Part shown: in pieces, positions 7,503 through 17,627 of the stretch
Layout: each line of letters begins with the position of its first letter
Position numbering within the stretch: position 1 is the stretch's first letter
Notes under the pieces: generated by a model
What the model saw: the letters and a program-made list of their open reading frames with translations, nothing else
What the model was told of the DNA's origin: nothing
Databases searched by the model: none
Program-made: the position numbers and the translations under genes
NCBI GenBank assembly: GCA_934401755.1
Contig: CAKRSU010000001.1
Coordinates: 62,001 to 126,000 of the forward strand
DNA length: 64,000 nucleotides
Reading direction: 5' to 3'
Source: an uncultured Oxalobacter sp.
GTDB lineage: Bacteria; Pseudomonadota; Gammaproteobacteria; Burkholderiales; Burkholderiaceae_D

Positions 7503-8342
7503 ATGGGAAAAACAGTGAAAATTACCGTATTAGTGGATAATGAAGCCCCAGAGAATCTAGCCAAAGAACACGGATTCTCCGCATGGATTGAAACAAACGA
7601 ATATCGTATTTTATTTGATACAGGACAATTAGGCGCATTACTGACAAATGCGGATACACTAGGAATTGATCTGAATTCTGCTGATAAATTGGTTTTCAGT
7701 CATGGTCATTATGACCATACAGGGCAATTACCAGCTTTTCTTGAAAAAAATCATACCGCTCATCTTTACTGCTGTCCTCAATTACGGATCAGTCGTTATA
7801 GCTGCAAAATAGGAACGACACCACGATTTATTGGCATGCCTGAAGCCTCCATTCAGGCTTTATCCTCAATTCCGACTCATCGAATCCACGAAATATCTTG
7901 TCCTCACTATCTGACATTAAAAACAGGGATAACGGGCCCCGTTCCTCGCCATACCTTACTAGAAGATACTGGCGGTCCTTTTTATTTAGATGATCAACGT
8001 CATATTCATGATCTCATTGAAGACGATCAATCAATGTGGTTTGAAACAGAACAAGGTCTATTAATTTTACTGGGATGCTGTCACGCAGGGCTTGTCAATA
8101 CTGTTGAATATATTCGTAAAATCTCGGGTATCTCCAAAATTCACGCAATCATTGGGGGAATGCACTTAGTTAATGCCAATGAAGAACGACTTGCATATAC
8201 CATTGATCACTTGAAAAACTGGCACCCAGACTTGCTCATCCCTTGTCATTGCACAGGACAACCTGCAACAAACTATATGTTAGATACGATTGGTAACACG
8301 ATTGTAAAACCAGGACATGCTGGTTTTGTAATTGAAGCTTAA
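7503..8342 (+). CDS. Metallo-beta-lactamase-fold metallohydrolase
   Basis: A 279-residue member of the metallo-beta-lactamase superfamily. The metal motif is SHGHYDH (H67, H69, D71, H72), with later candidate ligands in GCCHAGL and PCHCTG. The family most like it is the group often labelled 7,8-dihydropterin-6-methyl-4-(ribofuranosyl)aminobenzene phosphate synthase-like; that label comes from archaeal methanopterin synthesis, and the role in bacteria is unknown. The frame is open to 7377, inside the preceding gene, but ATG 7503 has GGAGG 5 nt upstream and begins with a plausible first strand. It is unusually rich in cysteine in its second half. A thiamine-binding-like gene follows after 27 bp, also with a strong GGAGG. 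Confidence 0.85.
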   Translation: MGKTVKITVLVDNEAPENLAKEHGFSAWIETNEYRILFDTGQLGALLTNADTLGIDLNSADKLVFSHGHYDHTGQLPAFLEKNHTAHLYCCPQLRISRYSCKIGTTPRFIGMPEASIQALSSIPTHRIHEISCPHYLTLKTGITGPVPRHTLLEDTGGPFYLDDQRHIHDLIEDDQSMWFETEQGLLILLGCCHAGLVNTVEYIRKISGISKIHAIIGGMHLVNANEERLAYTIDHLKNWHPDLLIPCHCTGQPATNYMLDTIGNTIVKPGHAGFVIEA

Positions 8343-8369
8343 TTTTTATCCACTACTTCTGGAGGTTTT

Positions 8370-8690
8370 ATGGTCTTGCTCGAATTAGCTATTTTCCCTA
8401 ATGATAAAGGGACAAGTCTCAGTCCTTATGTTGCCCGTGTTATGGATATCATTGATAAAAGTGGACTGACCTACCAATTCTCGGCAATGAGTACCACAAT
8501 TGAAGGCGAATGGGACGATGTCCAAAAAGTTGTTGGCGATTGTTTTAAAGCACTTGCAAAAGACTGTCATCGTATCAGCGTCATGACTCGAGTCGATTAT
8601 CGTGCTGGCAATCAATCTCGTCTCAAAAGTAAAGTAGCTGCAGTTGAAGAAAAATTAGGCAGAGAACTGGTTAAAAAAAACAGTAACTAA
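8370..8690 (+). CDS. MTH1187/YqgV-family thiamine-binding protein
   Basis: A 106-residue single-domain protein of the MTH1187/YqgV (DUF77) family, a ferredoxin-like fold that forms tetramers; members have been reported to bind thiamine-type ligands. Visible family features are the N-terminal strand LLELAIFPNDKGTSLSPYV, GLTYQFSAMSTTIEG and DCHRISVMTRVDYR. The biological role is unclear. It has a strong GGAGG ribosome binding site and follows the metallohydrolase closely, suggesting joint expression. A bidirectional terminator separates it from ppsA on the opposite strand. Confidence 0.88.
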   Translation: MVLLELAIFPNDKGTSLSPYVARVMDIIDKSGLTYQFSAMSTTIEGEWDDVQKVVGDCFKALAKDCHRISVMTRVDYRAGNQSRLKSKVAAVEEKLGRELVKKNSN

Positions 8691-8701
8691 CTCTATAAAA
8701 C

Positions 8702-8736
8702 AAAACGGGACTATTAATCAACAATAGCCCCGTTTT
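8702..8736. terminator. Bidirectional terminator between thiamine-binding gene and ppsA
   Basis: A 14-bp stem with one mismatch, AAAACGGGACTATT against AATAGCCCCGTTTT, loop AATCAAC. It has A-rich and T-rich flanks, so it can work for both converging genes. Confidence 0.85.
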
Positions 8737-8752
8737 ATTAATCACTTTCTTT

Positions 8753-11188
8753 TTAAGATCCGCAAATTTGGCTTTCTGCTAAGACTTTCCAAGTCGGAAT
8801 AACTGCATCTGGATTTAAAGACATTGCATCAATGCCATGCTTCATTAGCCAAAGTGCTAAATCCAAATGATCAGATGGTCCCTGCCCACAAATACCAATA
8901 TACTTTCCTTGCTCATTGCAAGCAGCAATCGCTTTTGAAATCAACGCCATAACAGCAGGATCCCGTTCATCAAAATCTGACATCACCTGTTCAATTCCTG
9001 AAGCACGATCCAATCCCAATGTTAATTGCGTCAGATCATTCGATCCAATTGAAAATCCATCAAATAACTCAAGAAATTGTTCCGCTAAAATCGCATTAGC
9101 TGGAACTTCACACATCATAATAATACGGAGTCCATTCTCTCCTCGGCGCAGTCCATTGACAGCCAATAAATCAATAACAGATTGAGCCTGTTTTACTGTC
9201 CGAACAAACGGCACCATAATTTCAACATTAGTCAGCCCCATATCATTTCGAACTTTTTTCAAAGCTTCGCATTCCATATTGAATGCCTCTGCAAAATTTG
9301 GGGCTAAATAACGTGATGCGCCACGGAATCCAAGCATTGGGTTTTCTTCAGCTGGCTCGTAACGAGTTCCTCCCATTAAAGCACGATAACCATTCGATTT
9401 AATATCAGACAAACGAACAATAACAGGTTTTGGCCAAAACGCCGCCCCTATTGTCGCAATTCCCTCTGTTAGTTTTTGTACATAATAATTACGCGGACTG
9501 CCATATCCTTTAGCAACAGATTCAATGGCTAATTTAAGATCAGGATCAACATTAGGATAGGCTAATATCGCATTAGGATGAATACTAATTTCATTAATAA
9601 TAAATTCCAAACGAACTAACCCAACGCCACCATTTGGAATCGCTCTCAATTTAAATGCCAACTGAGGATTTCCAATGTTCATTGATAATCTGACGGGCAA
9701 CACCGGTAAGTCGCCATAGGTAATACGAGATTCTTCCATTTCAAGGGGACCTTCATAAACACGACCATTTTCCCCCTCAGCACAAGAAACCGTCACCAGT
9801 TGGCCATCTTTCAAAATCTTTGTGACATTACCACACCCCACAACAGCAGGAACACCAATCTCTCTAGCGATAATAGCGGCATGACAAGTACGTCCACCAC
9901 GATTTGTCACAACAGCGGCTGCTTTTCGCATAACAGGTTCCCAATCAGGATCAGGCATATCCGCAACTAAAATGTCACCTTCTTGAACCTTATCCATTTC
10001 TGCAGGACTCATCACGATACGTACTCGACCAATGCCAATCTTTTGGCCAATTGCCCGTCCTGATGCTAACACATTGCTATTTTCTTTGAGTTTAAAAACT
10101 TGAATAGAATCGCTTGAGTGCTGAGAACTCGTTGTTTCTGGACGTGCTTGAAGAATATAGATTTTCCCATCGATACCATCTTTTCCCCATTCTATTTCCA
10201 TCGGACAGCCGTAATGATTTTCAATCAATACGGCAAATTTTGCCAATTCAAGCACATCACTATCTAATAAAGAAAACTCATGCCGTCTTTCTTCAGAAAC
10301 ATCAACGGTCAATGTTGAGTATTTAGCTGTTTTTTCCTTTGAAAATACAGTTTGAACTAATTTAGATCCTAAAGAGCGCCGAATTACCGCCATTTTTCCA
10401 CGTTCAAGCATGGGCTTATGAACATAAAATTCATCAGGATTGACCGCACCTTGTGTCACCGTTATACCTAAACCATAACTAGACGTAATAAATACAACGT
10501 CCTTAAAACCTGAATCCGTATCTAACGTCACCATCGTACCAGCTGAGGCTAAATCAGAACGAACCATTTGCTGTATTCCAACAGACAAAGCGATCTCTGA
10601 GTGTTTAACTCCTCGAATCTGACGATATGAAATGACTTGATTACTAAATAATGAAGCAAAAACAAGCTTTATGGCATGCAAAACATTTTCTGCCCCCATA
10701 ACGTTTAAATATGTTTCTTGCTGATCAGTAAATGAAGCATCATATAAATCTTCAGCAATTGATGATGACCGAATGGCCACCGAAATATCCTTATTTCCGG
10801 TATTTCGAGCGATCTCATCATAATAATTTAATATTGCTTGCTCCAATTTTGGCGGAAAAGGCGTTTCAATAATCCATTGACGAACTTCGGCCCCTGCTGT
10901 GGCTAATTCTTTAGCATTATTAACATCAATATTTAATAGACGATTTTCAATACGTTGTGCTAATGCCTCTGTCCCTTCAGCACAAAATGACAAAAAATCT
11001 TTAAATGCAAGTGCTGTCGTTGCAAAACCATCTGGAATGCGAATGCCCTTTTCCGACAACTGACTCATCATTTCTCCAAGCGATGCATTTTTACCGCCCA
11101 CAAGGGAAATATCAGTCATACGCAATTGGTTAAACGGGATAACATAAGCAATCTGTTTATCTAAAGACTGGACAGCAGCTTCCGACAT
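8753..11188 (-). CDS. ppsA: Phosphoenolpyruvate synthase
   Basis: Makes phosphoenolpyruvate from pyruvate and ATP for gluconeogenesis. The 811-residue product has an N-terminal ATP-grasp domain (SLVGGKNASLGEM near residue 30), a central swivelling domain with the phosphorylated histidine H436 in GGRTCHAAIIARE, and a C-terminal PEP/pyruvate barrel ending with ICGQGPSDH, which holds the proton-donor cysteine. The start has an excellent AGGAGG. It is divergent from ppsR, whose product is known in other bacteria to switch this enzyme on and off by ADP-dependent phosphorylation. Length is near the family norm (792 in E. coli). Confidence 0.97.
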   Translation of the reverse strand: MSEAAVQSLDKQIAYVIPFNQLRMTDISLVGGKNASLGEMMSQLSEKGIRIPDGFATTALAFKDFLSFCAEGTEALAQRIENRLLNIDVNNAKELATAGAEVRQWIIETPFPPKLEQAILNYYDEIARNTGNKDISVAIRSSSIAEDLYDASFTDQQETYLNVMGAENVLHAIKLVFASLFSNQVISYRQIRGVKHSEIALSVGIQQMVRSDLASAGTMVTLDTDSGFKDVVFITSSYGLGITVTQGAVNPDEFYVHKPMLERGKMAVIRRSLGSKLVQTVFSKEKTAKYSTLTVDVSEERRHEFSLLDSDVLELAKFAVLIENHYGCPMEIEWGKDGIDGKIYILQARPETTSSQHSSDSIQVFKLKENSNVLASGRAIGQKIGIGRVRIVMSPAEMDKVQEGDILVADMPDPDWEPVMRKAAAVVTNRGGRTCHAAIIAREIGVPAVVGCGNVTKILKDGQLVTVSCAEGENGRVYEGPLEMEESRITYGDLPVLPVRLSMNIGNPQLAFKLRAIPNGGVGLVRLEFIINEISIHPNAILAYPNVDPDLKLAIESVAKGYGSPRNYYVQKLTEGIATIGAAFWPKPVIVRLSDIKSNGYRALMGGTRYEPAEENPMLGFRGASRYLAPNFAEAFNMECEALKKVRNDMGLTNVEIMVPFVRTVKQAQSVIDLLAVNGLRRGENGLRIIMMCEVPANAILAEQFLELFDGFSIGSNDLTQLTLGLDRASGIEQVMSDFDERDPAVMALISKAIAACNEQGKYIGICGQGPSDHLDLALWLMKHGIDAMSLNPDAVIPTWKVLAESQICGS

Positions 11189-11358
11189 TTTCCCCTCCTA
11201 AAATCAAATTCAGTCGTATTGAGTTGATGTTACTGTCAGAATAATCTTCTATTTAAGAAGACTATATTTCTACACATTGTACCGCTTTGGTCATGGTGTT
11301 TCGTATGATTTCATGCTAACTTTAAAATTATTTTTCATTTCTCCTTAGGTACCTGATC

Positions 11359-12237
11359 ATGACAACACAACAAGATATTCCCTCGAGAACGGTTTATATC
11401 GTTTCTGATGGAACAGGTATTACAGCAGAAGCTTTAGCTCGTTCCATTCTGTCTCAGTTCAATTTAACCTATTCTAGAATTTACATTCCTTTTGTTGATA
11501 CCCTAAAAAAAGCACAACAAGCACGTTTACAAATTCAATCTGAATTTGATCGAACAAAATATCAGCCTATTGTATTCTCAACATTAGTGATTCAGGAACT
11601 CGTCAATGAAATCCGCAAAGCTAAGGCCTTGCATCTTGATATTATTCAACCCTTTACTGAACCTTTAAAACGGGAACTTGGAATCTCCCCCAAACAAGAA
11701 ATTGGGTTAAGTCACCAAAATATGGAAAACGAAGAATACAAACTTCGTATGGAAGCCATCAATTTTACCTTAGCACATGATGATGGCATTTCTGATCAAA
11801 ACTTAGAAGAAGCCGATATCATCCTTGTTGGCGTTTCTAGAAGCGGCAAAACCCCAACAAGTCTTTATTTGGCCATGCAATATGGTTTAAAAGTCGCTAA
11901 CTATCCATTGATCCCTGAAGATTTTGACCGAAAAACGCTTCCACTTCCCTTGCAAAAACAAAAAAGAAAATTATTCGGTCTAACCATTCAACCTGAGCGT
12001 TTATCAAATGTCCGCAATGAACGACGACCAAATAGTCATTATGCTTCATTAGAAAACTGTCGATATGAAGTAGCAGAAGCTGAACGAATGATGTCAATGA
12101 ATGATATTTTCTTTCTACCATCCACATCAAAATCCATTGAAGAAATTTCAACAGCAATCGTCAGTAAAATGCACGCCTATTCTCCGAACGCGATTAATTT
12201 TACCGATCATTCAATCGCAGATTTCAACCTCAAATGA
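11359..12237 (+). CDS. ppsR: PEP synthase regulatory kinase/phosphorylase
   Basis: Bifunctional regulator of the DUF299 family. It inactivates PEP synthase by ADP-dependent phosphorylation of a threonine next to the catalytic histidine and reactivates it by phosphate-dependent removal. The 292-residue protein shows the start YIVSDGTGITAEALARS and the P-loop GVSRSGKT at 158-165, followed by TPTSLYLAMQYG. It is placed head-to-head with its target gene ppsA across a 170-bp gap. The last 27 bp overlap the 3' end of the convergent PIG-L gene. Confidence 0.95.
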   Translation: MTTQQDIPSRTVYIVSDGTGITAEALARSILSQFNLTYSRIYIPFVDTLKKAQQARLQIQSEFDRTKYQPIVFSTLVIQELVNEIRKAKALHLDIIQPFTEPLKRELGISPKQEIGLSHQNMENEEYKLRMEAINFTLAHDDGISDQNLEEADIILVGVSRSGKTPTSLYLAMQYGLKVANYPLIPEDFDRKTLPLPLQKQKRKLFGLTIQPERLSNVRNERRPNSHYASLENCRYEVAEAERMMSMNDIFFLPSTSKSIEEISTAIVSKMHAYSPNAINFTDHSIADFNLK

Positions 12238-12954
12238 AGCAGCATATGGCAAAGTAATACCCAATTCTTTTGCGGTCTGGCGATTAAGTGTTAATACCCT
12301 ATCATCAAATCCATACCCACGAACTCTCAGATTACGCTGATGTTGTGAATCATGAAAACGCAATAATTGGCGCTTCCATTGCGCCTTTTCCTGACTAAAT
12401 GGAACAAACCAATCTTTACGCATATCAACGGTTTTAACATCACTATTTAACATAAGCGCTATCGGCCATTCCATACATTTCGCAATATGGCGCATCATAC
12501 GATACATATCACGATGTGCTCGATTGCTGTCATTACCATGAGGCATAAATAAAATATTCGGTTGGATCTTCCTGACGATTTCTTTAAGCCGACAAATATT
12601 ATTTTCTGTATAGTCAACTTGATCATCTGCGGCATTATCGAGGGCCAATATCTGATAATGACTTTGAGGTAACCCAAAAAATGCAAAACTCGCACGCTGT
12701 TCACGATTACGCAACAACGTTCTATCCTGTTTTGTCATTCCTGCGCCATAGATTGTATCAATTCCACTTCCAGTTTGTGCAACAATGGCATAAAGTTCAT
12801 GACCTTGCGTTTGCAGATATTGAAGCGTCACACCAATGGCATCAAAATCATCAGGATGCGGCGCAGTCACAAGCAATCGAAGCTTCTGAGGCCAAGATAC
12901 GGTTCTTAAGTCAACAGGTTTTCCTTGACTGCTAAGATATTGCATACTCATCAT
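12211..12954 (-). CDS. PIG-L family deacetylase
   Basis: A 247-residue zinc-dependent deacetylase of the LmbE/PIG-L fold, a family that removes acetyl groups from N-acetylglucosamine-type substrates. The zinc motif is TAPHPDDFDAIG (H33, D35, D36), and the third ligand region is PHGNDSNRAHRDM. The substrate cannot be deduced. Its start abuts the rnhB stop codon, so it is the last gene of the lpxD-lpxB-rnhB run. In related genomes an RNA methyltransferase often occupies this position before ppsR. Its 3' end overlaps ppsR by 27 bp tail to tail. Confidence 0.85.
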   Translation of the reverse strand: MMSMQYLSSQGKPVDLRTVSWPQKLRLLVTAPHPDDFDAIGVTLQYLQTQGHELYAIVAQTGSGIDTIYGAGMTKQDRTLLRNREQRASFAFFGLPQSHYQILALDNAADDQVDYTENNICRLKEIVRKIQPNILFMPHGNDSNRAHRDMYRMMRHIAKCMEWPIALMLNSDVKTVDMRKDWFVPFSQEKAQWKRQLLRFHDSQHQRNLRVRGYGFDDRVLTLNRQTAKELGITLPYAASFEVEICD

Positions 12955-13587
12955 TTAAAATGGCTTTTTTTGTTTTTCAAGCATCCTGCGAATAGGCGCA
13001 TAAGAACGCCGATGTACTGGCGAAACCCCATACTTTTCTAATTGCTGGAGATGATAGGCTGTCGGATAACCTTTATGGCGATTGAAACCATACTGAGGAT
13101 ACAAGGCATGCAACTGCATCATAACAGCATCACGAGCAGTTTTCGCCAAAATAGAAGCGGCTGATATTTCAGGAATTTTATCATCCCCTTTAACGATAGC
13201 TTGTGCTGGAATATCCAAATCTTTAGGAAGACGATTTCCATCAATCATTGCCATCGTCGGTTTAATCTTTAAAGCCTCAATTGCACGCTTCATCGCTAAC
13301 ATAGACGCCCAAAGAATATTCATTTGATCGATTTCATCAATAGTACAAGAAGCAATTGCCCATGCTTTTGACTTTTCTTTAATCTCTAATGCTAAGATAT
13401 CACGCTGTTTTTCTGTTAGTTTTTTGGAATCTTTTAGTCCTTTTATGGGACATTCAGGATCCAAAATAACAGCAGCCGCATAAACAGGTCCTGCAATAGG
13501 CCCTCTTCCTGCTTCATCAGCCCCACAAATAATCGCAGATAAATGAGAAGGTGCTGAAAATAAAGACATTGTCAAAACATCATCCAT
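12955..13587 (-). CDS. rnhB: Ribonuclease HII
   Basis: Cleaves RNA in RNA-DNA hybrids and at single ribonucleotides embedded in DNA, starting excision repair. The 210-residue product carries the catalytic DEAGRGP (D24, E25) and a further aspartate in [17 protein letters not shown] and NRHKGYPT are also typical. It overlaps the 3' end of lpxB by 8 bp, so translation is probably coupled. M7 is a possible shorter start. Confidence 0.96.
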   Translation of the reverse strand: MDDVLTMSLFSAPSHLSAIICGADEAGRGPIAGPVYAAAVILDPECPIKGLKDSKKLTEKQRDILALEIKEKSKAWAIASCTIDEIDQMNILWASMLAMKRAIEALKIKPTMAMIDGNRLPKDLDIPAQAIVKGDDKIPEISAASILAKTARDAVMMQLHALYPQYGFNRHKGYPTAYHLQQLEKYGVSPVHRRSYAPIRRMLEKQKKPF

Positions 13588-14719
13588 GTTTTATGACATC
13601 CAATATTGCCTCAGAACTCGTATGAGCCATATTCCGAAGTAATGAATAATGCATATCCGTAAAACGTTGGTACAACTGAGTTCGATTGTCATCATTAGTC
13701 AGTTGAAACCAAAGCGCATCTGCTAATTTTTGTCCATTCGCCTCATCTTGGAGCAATTCAGGGACAATCATTTCTCCCGCTAAAATATTCGGCAACCCTA
13801 CAGGCGGTTTGACAATACGACGCGCGATCTCCCATGTTGCTCGCATTAAACGATAACCAATCACCATAGGCTTTTTCAAAAGAGCCACTTCAAGTGTTGC
13901 TGTCCCCGAAGCAACTAATACGGCATCAGAGGCTGCAATCACTTGCTGTGATTGTCCTTGGATCACATTAAGCGGTAAATGATCAAAATGATATTCTTTA
14001 AGCAATTTGCTAAAATAAGCCCCCTGACGCTCTCCAGCCATCGGAATAACAAACTGCAATGATGGTTCTCGTTTCAACAATATCTGAGCCGCTTCTACAA
14101 ATGGCTGGCTGTTATACTTTAACTCTGACATACGACTGCCAGGTAATATCGCGATAACCGGTGAATTCGCCTTTAACTGCAATTTTTGACGAGCTAAAAG
14201 CATATCGACTTGCATGGGAATATTTTCAGCTAACGGATGCCCAATACAAGTTACTGGAATCCCTGCATTTTGATAAATCGCTTCTTCAAATGGAAAAAGA
14301 ACTAAAATTCGAGAAACCGCTTCACGAATCTTTTTGATTCGCCCACTGCGCCACGCCCAAACCGAAGGACTCACAACATGAACGGTCTTAATGCCAGCTT
14401 TTTTTAATTGAATTTCAAGTCCTAAATTAAATTCAGGGGCATCAATTCCAACAAAAACTTCCGGTCTTTCTGCAATGATATTATCACGGAGACGATTACG
14501 AATGCCCTTTAGCTCCCAAAAATGAGCAAGTACTTCAAATAAACCATTAACGGCTAATTTCTCCATTGGCCAGTCACTGATAAAGCCATGCTTTTTCATT
14601 TGCTGACCGCCAATACCATGTATCAAAGCATGCGGCAATCTAGGACGAAGCACTGATAAAATCGCATCCCCAAGGATATCTCCAGAGGTCTCCCCCGCCA
14701 CCATGGCGATTCTTTCCAT
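13580..14719 (-). CDS. lpxB: Lipid-A-disaccharide synthase
   Basis: GT19 glycosyltransferase that joins UDP-2,3-diacylglucosamine and lipid X to form the lipid A disaccharide at the inner membrane. At 379 residues it is the usual length. It starts with [15 protein letters not shown] and contains [25 protein letters not shown] and [11 protein letters not shown], all family signatures. It lies in the conserved lpxD-fabZ-lpxA-lpxB-rnhB order, 30 bp after lpxA. Confidence 0.97.
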   Translation of the reverse strand: MERIAMVAGETSGDILGDAILSVLRPRLPHALIHGIGGQQMKKHGFISDWPMEKLAVNGLFEVLAHFWELKGIRNRLRDNIIAERPEVFVGIDAPEFNLGLEIQLKKAGIKTVHVVSPSVWAWRSGRIKKIREAVSRILVLFPFEEAIYQNAGIPVTCIGHPLAENIPMQVDMLLARQKLQLKANSPVIAILPGSRMSELKYNSQPFVEAAQILLKREPSLQFVIPMAGERQGAYFSKLLKEYHFDHLPLNVIQGQSQQVIAASDAVLVASGTATLEVALLKKPMVIGYRLMRATWEIARRIVKPPVGLPNILAGEMIVPELLQDEANGQKLADALWFQLTNDDNRTQLYQRFTDMHYSLLRNMAHTSSEAILDVIKHG

Positions 14720-14749
14720 ATTTATTGCTTTGGTATTTTCTATTCGTAA

Positions 14750-15535
14750 TCAGCGTAGTAACCCACGTTCTGATTGATCAATAAATGCATACATCTGTTG
14801 GAGATATTTTGATGCTTCTTCTGAATGTTTCGCATCTTCAAGTAACTTAGCTTTTGCTTCCTCTAAAGAAAGATCTGAACGATAAACTGTCTTATAGGCA
14901 CGTTTAATATCCATAATCTGTGAAGAAGTAAATCCTCGGCGACGCAATCCCACCGAATTAATGCCATAAGTCGTCGTTGGTAATCCTGAAACCATTAAAA
15001 ATGGCGCAATATCTTGAGAAATATGAGAACCAAATCCCGTCATAGCATGAGCACCGACTCGACAGAACTGATGAATGAGCGTAAATCCCCCTAAAATCAC
15101 CCAGTCGCCAATGTGGACATGTCCCGCTAACTGAGCATTATTAGCAAAAATCGTATTATTGCCAACCTGCACATCATGCGCTAAATGGACATAAGCCATA
15201 ATCCAATTATCATTACCTAAGCGAGTGATTCCTTCATCTTGGACAGTTCCCACATTAAATGTACAAAATTCCCTAATTGTATTCCTATCTCCAATCTGCA
15301 AATAAGTTGTCTCTCCTGCAAACTTTTTATCTTGCGGCATTCCTCCTAATGAAGCAAATTGGAAAATATGGTTATCTTCTCCAATCGTCGTATGCCCTTC
15401 AATAACAACATGCGAAGCAATTCGTGTACGAGCACCAATCTTCACATGAGGTCCAATCACCGAATAAGGACCAACATCTACCGTACTATCCAGTTCGGCA
15501 TGAGAATCAATAATTGCTGTTGGATGGATTGTCAT
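14750..15535 (-). CDS. lpxA: UDP-N-acetylglucosamine acyltransferase
   Basis: First enzyme of lipid A synthesis: it moves a hydroxyacyl chain from ACP to the 3-OH of UDP-GlcNAc. The 261-residue product is a left-handed beta-helix with hexapeptide repeats over about residues 1-190 and an alpha-helical C terminus. YVHLAHDVQVGNN holds the catalytic histidine, and NSVGLRRRGF is conserved. Its start overlaps the fabZ stop by one base (TGATG), indicating coupled translation. Confidence 0.97.
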   Translation of the reverse strand: MTIHPTAIIDSHAELDSTVDVGPYSVIGPHVKIGARTRIASHVVIEGHTTIGEDNHIFQFASLGGMPQDKKFAGETTYLQIGDRNTIREFCTFNVGTVQDEGITRLGNDNWIMAYVHLAHDVQVGNNTIFANNAQLAGHVHIGDWVILGGFTLIHQFCRVGAHAMTGFGSHISQDIAPFLMVSGLPTTTYGINSVGLRRRGFTSSQIMDIKRAYKTVYRSDLSLEEAKAKLLEDAKHSEEASKYLQQMYAFIDQSERGLLR

Positions 15536-16002
15536 CAGGATTCAGCTTTCTGGGCAACAACTCCGCCCCTAATTGCACACATCAGTTCAGCTTCTGCAAC
15601 GACTTGCCCTTCAACCATTGCACGCGTTTTAAATTTCCACATTCCTCTTGAACTACGCAATAATTCAGCTTCCATGATAAGCTGATCTCCCGGTTCAACA
15701 GGGCGTTTGAATTTTGCATTGTCAATTGTTGCAAAATATACCAATGCATCTTTATCGAGTTTGCTGGCATATGACATAAATGCAAAAACAGCGGCAGCTT
15801 GCGCCATCGCTTCAATAATCAGCACGCCTGGCATCACCGGATGTTCTGGGAAATGACCATTAAAAAAAGGCTCATTAGCTGTCACGTTTTTAACTGCAAC
15901 AATTTTCTTGCCAGCTTCCCAATCAAGCACCTTATCAACCAAAAGCATGGGATAACGATGAGGAAGAAGTTCGCGGATCTGATGAATATTCAAACTGTTC
16001 AT
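15535..16002 (-). CDS. fabZ: 3-hydroxyacyl-ACP dehydratase FabZ
   Basis: Dehydrates 3-hydroxyacyl-ACP in fatty acid elongation, competing with LpxA and LpxD for hydroxyacyl-ACP. The 155-residue hot-dog-fold protein has the catalytic H50 in [12 protein letters not shown] and E64 in LIIEAMAQ. It overlaps the lpxD stop by 4 bp (ATGA) and the lpxA start by 1 bp, so the three genes are translationally linked. Confidence 0.97.
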   Translation of the reverse strand: MNSLNIHQIRELLPHRYPMLLVDKVLDWEAGKKIVAVKNVTANEPFFNGHFPEHPVMPGVLIIEAMAQAAAVFAFMSYASKLDKDALVYFATIDNAKFKRPVEPGDQLIMEAELLRSSRGMWKFKTRAMVEGQVVAEAELMCAIRGGVVAQKAES

Positions 16003-17045
16003 TTTTCTTTTTCTATTAATGTTTGGATTGTTTTTTCAAGTTCGCGGATTCTATCTCGCATAGAACCCAACCGGCGGATCAATACGGCGCTCTTTTCCCA
16101 GTCCCGATGTGGCGCTAAAGGATAGAACCCAGAATACACACCGCGTTTCTCAATAGAACTTTGTACAACACTGGAAGCTGTCACATGAACACCATCTGCA
16201 ATCGTTAAGTGTCCTCCGATCATAGCAGCACCACCAACGGTACAATTTTTACCAAAAATGGCACTCCCTGCGACACCAACACATCCTGCCATTGCAGAGT
16301 TTTCTCCAATATGGCAATTATGGCCAATTTGGATTTGATTATCGAGTTTAACGCCATTTTCAACAATGGTATCTGCCAATGCACCACGGTCTATTGTTGT
16401 ATTAGCCCCGATTTGAACATCGCTACCAATTATAACCCGACCTGTTTGTGGAATTTTAACCCAAACACCATTTTCATTAGCGAACCCAAATCCTTCGCAA
16501 CCAATCACAGATCCTGGACGCAATACACTTCTTTCTCCAATTTCGCATTCATACATAAATACAACACGAGGAAAAAAGTGACATCCTGCGCCCACTTTAG
16601 CATGGTGACCAATAAAGCATCCCGCTTCAATATGGCAATTTTCACCAATTTGTACCCCCGCTTCAATGGTCACAAAAGGACCAATTGTTGCACTTGAAGC
16701 AATTTTTGCGGTGGGATCAATACAAGCACTCGGATGAATGCCTGGAATTAAAGGTTCTTTTTTCAATCCTTGAAATAATTGTGCCGCATGTGCAAAATAT
16801 GCATAAGGATTCGGGGTAACGATCCGACATCCTTCAAAAAGATGTCCTACAATCTGATCATCTTTAGGAGACAGAATCAATGCTGCCGCTTTACAACGGC
16901 TAACCTCATTACGTAATTTCGGATTGGTCAAGAAACTGATGTTATTTTCTTTTGCATCATCTAAAGGTGCAAAACCAATCACATCAATATCACCCTTACC
17001 AATCAGTTGACCGCCTAAGCGGTCAACTAGATCCTGAAGTTTCAT
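15999..17045 (-). CDS. lpxD: UDP-3-O-acylglucosamine N-acyltransferase
   Basis: Adds the second hydroxyacyl chain in lipid A synthesis. The product has 348 residues: an N-terminal uridine-binding domain (about 1-100), a left-handed beta-helix of hexapeptide repeats (about 105-300) with the catalytic histidine in QIGHNCHIG, and a C-terminal helix ([12 protein letters not shown]) that helps trimer formation. ATG 17045 is chosen over an upstream TTG (17054) because GAGGG lies 9 nt before it. It follows skp closely. Confidence 0.96.
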   Translation of the reverse strand: MKLQDLVDRLGGQLIGKGDIDVIGFAPLDDAKENNISFLTNPKLRNEVSRCKAAALILSPKDDQIVGHLFEGCRIVTPNPYAYFAHAAQLFQGLKKEPLIPGIHPSACIDPTAKIASSATIGPFVTIEAGVQIGENCHIEAGCFIGHHAKVGAGCHFFPRVVFMYECEIGERSVLRPGSVIGCEGFGFANENGVWVKIPQTGRVIIGSDVQIGANTTIDRGALADTIVENGVKLDNQIQIGHNCHIGENSAMAGCVGVAGSAIFGKNCTVGGAAMIGGHLTIADGVHVTASSVVQSSIEKRGVYSGFYPLAPHRDWEKSAVLIRRLGSMRDRIRELEKTIQTLIEKEK

Positions 17046-17062
17046 CGATATCAACCCTCTAA

Positions 17063-17581
17063 TCAGTTGCTAAGTGCTTTCAGGACTTTTTCTGTAAGAT
17101 CGGCACGTGGAGAATGATAAACAGATTCATTCACAATCAGATCATAATTTTCTGATTTAGCAATTTTTTCGATTTCTTTTTTTGCACGATCAACAACTTT
17201 CGAATATTCTTCATTTTTGCGCTGCATTAAATCTTCACGATATGCACGCTGTTTGCGCTGAAAGTCCTGACTAAGATCGGTCAATTCGCGCTGACGCTTT
17301 AATCGTTGAGATTCCGATAGAACTGGCAAATCTTTATCAAGTTTTTCGCTTAAAGATTTCAGTCGAGCTTGTGTATCACGAAGATCTTTTAAGCGCTTTG
17401 AAAAATCATTTTCCAGTTTCTTTTCTACAGCCTTTGCTGGTGCAGATTCTGTCAAAATCCGATCGGCATCAACATAACCGACTCGATATTCTTGTGCTTC
17501 TGCAACGCCTAATGTACATAAACAAAAAGCGATTACTGCTAATTTTTTGGAACTCAGAATTGTCTTAAAGAGATTTTTCAC
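17063..17581 (-). CDS. skp: Periplasmic chaperone Skp (OmpH)
   Basis: Trimeric periplasmic chaperone that keeps outer-membrane proteins soluble on the way to BamA. The 172-residue precursor has a signal peptide of about 29 residues ending near GVAEA, then VGYVDADRILTESAPAKA, and a long charged coiled-coil region (about 50-150) forming the tentacles. It starts with GTG, preceded by GGAGAAATCTC, a good ribosome binding site. It sits between bamA and lpxD, its usual place. Confidence 0.94.
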   Translation of the reverse strand: MKNLFKTILSSKKLAVIAFCLCTLGVAEAQEYRVGYVDADRILTESAPAKAVEKKLENDFSKRLKDLRDTQARLKSLSEKLDKDLPVLSESQRLKRQRELTDLSQDFQRKQRAYREDLMQRKNEEYSKVVDRAKKEIEKIAKSENYDLIVNESVYHSPRADLTEKVLKALSN

Positions 17582-17627
17582 GAGATTTCTCCATTTGTTT
17601 TACAAACATTCAAATTATGCCACTGTT

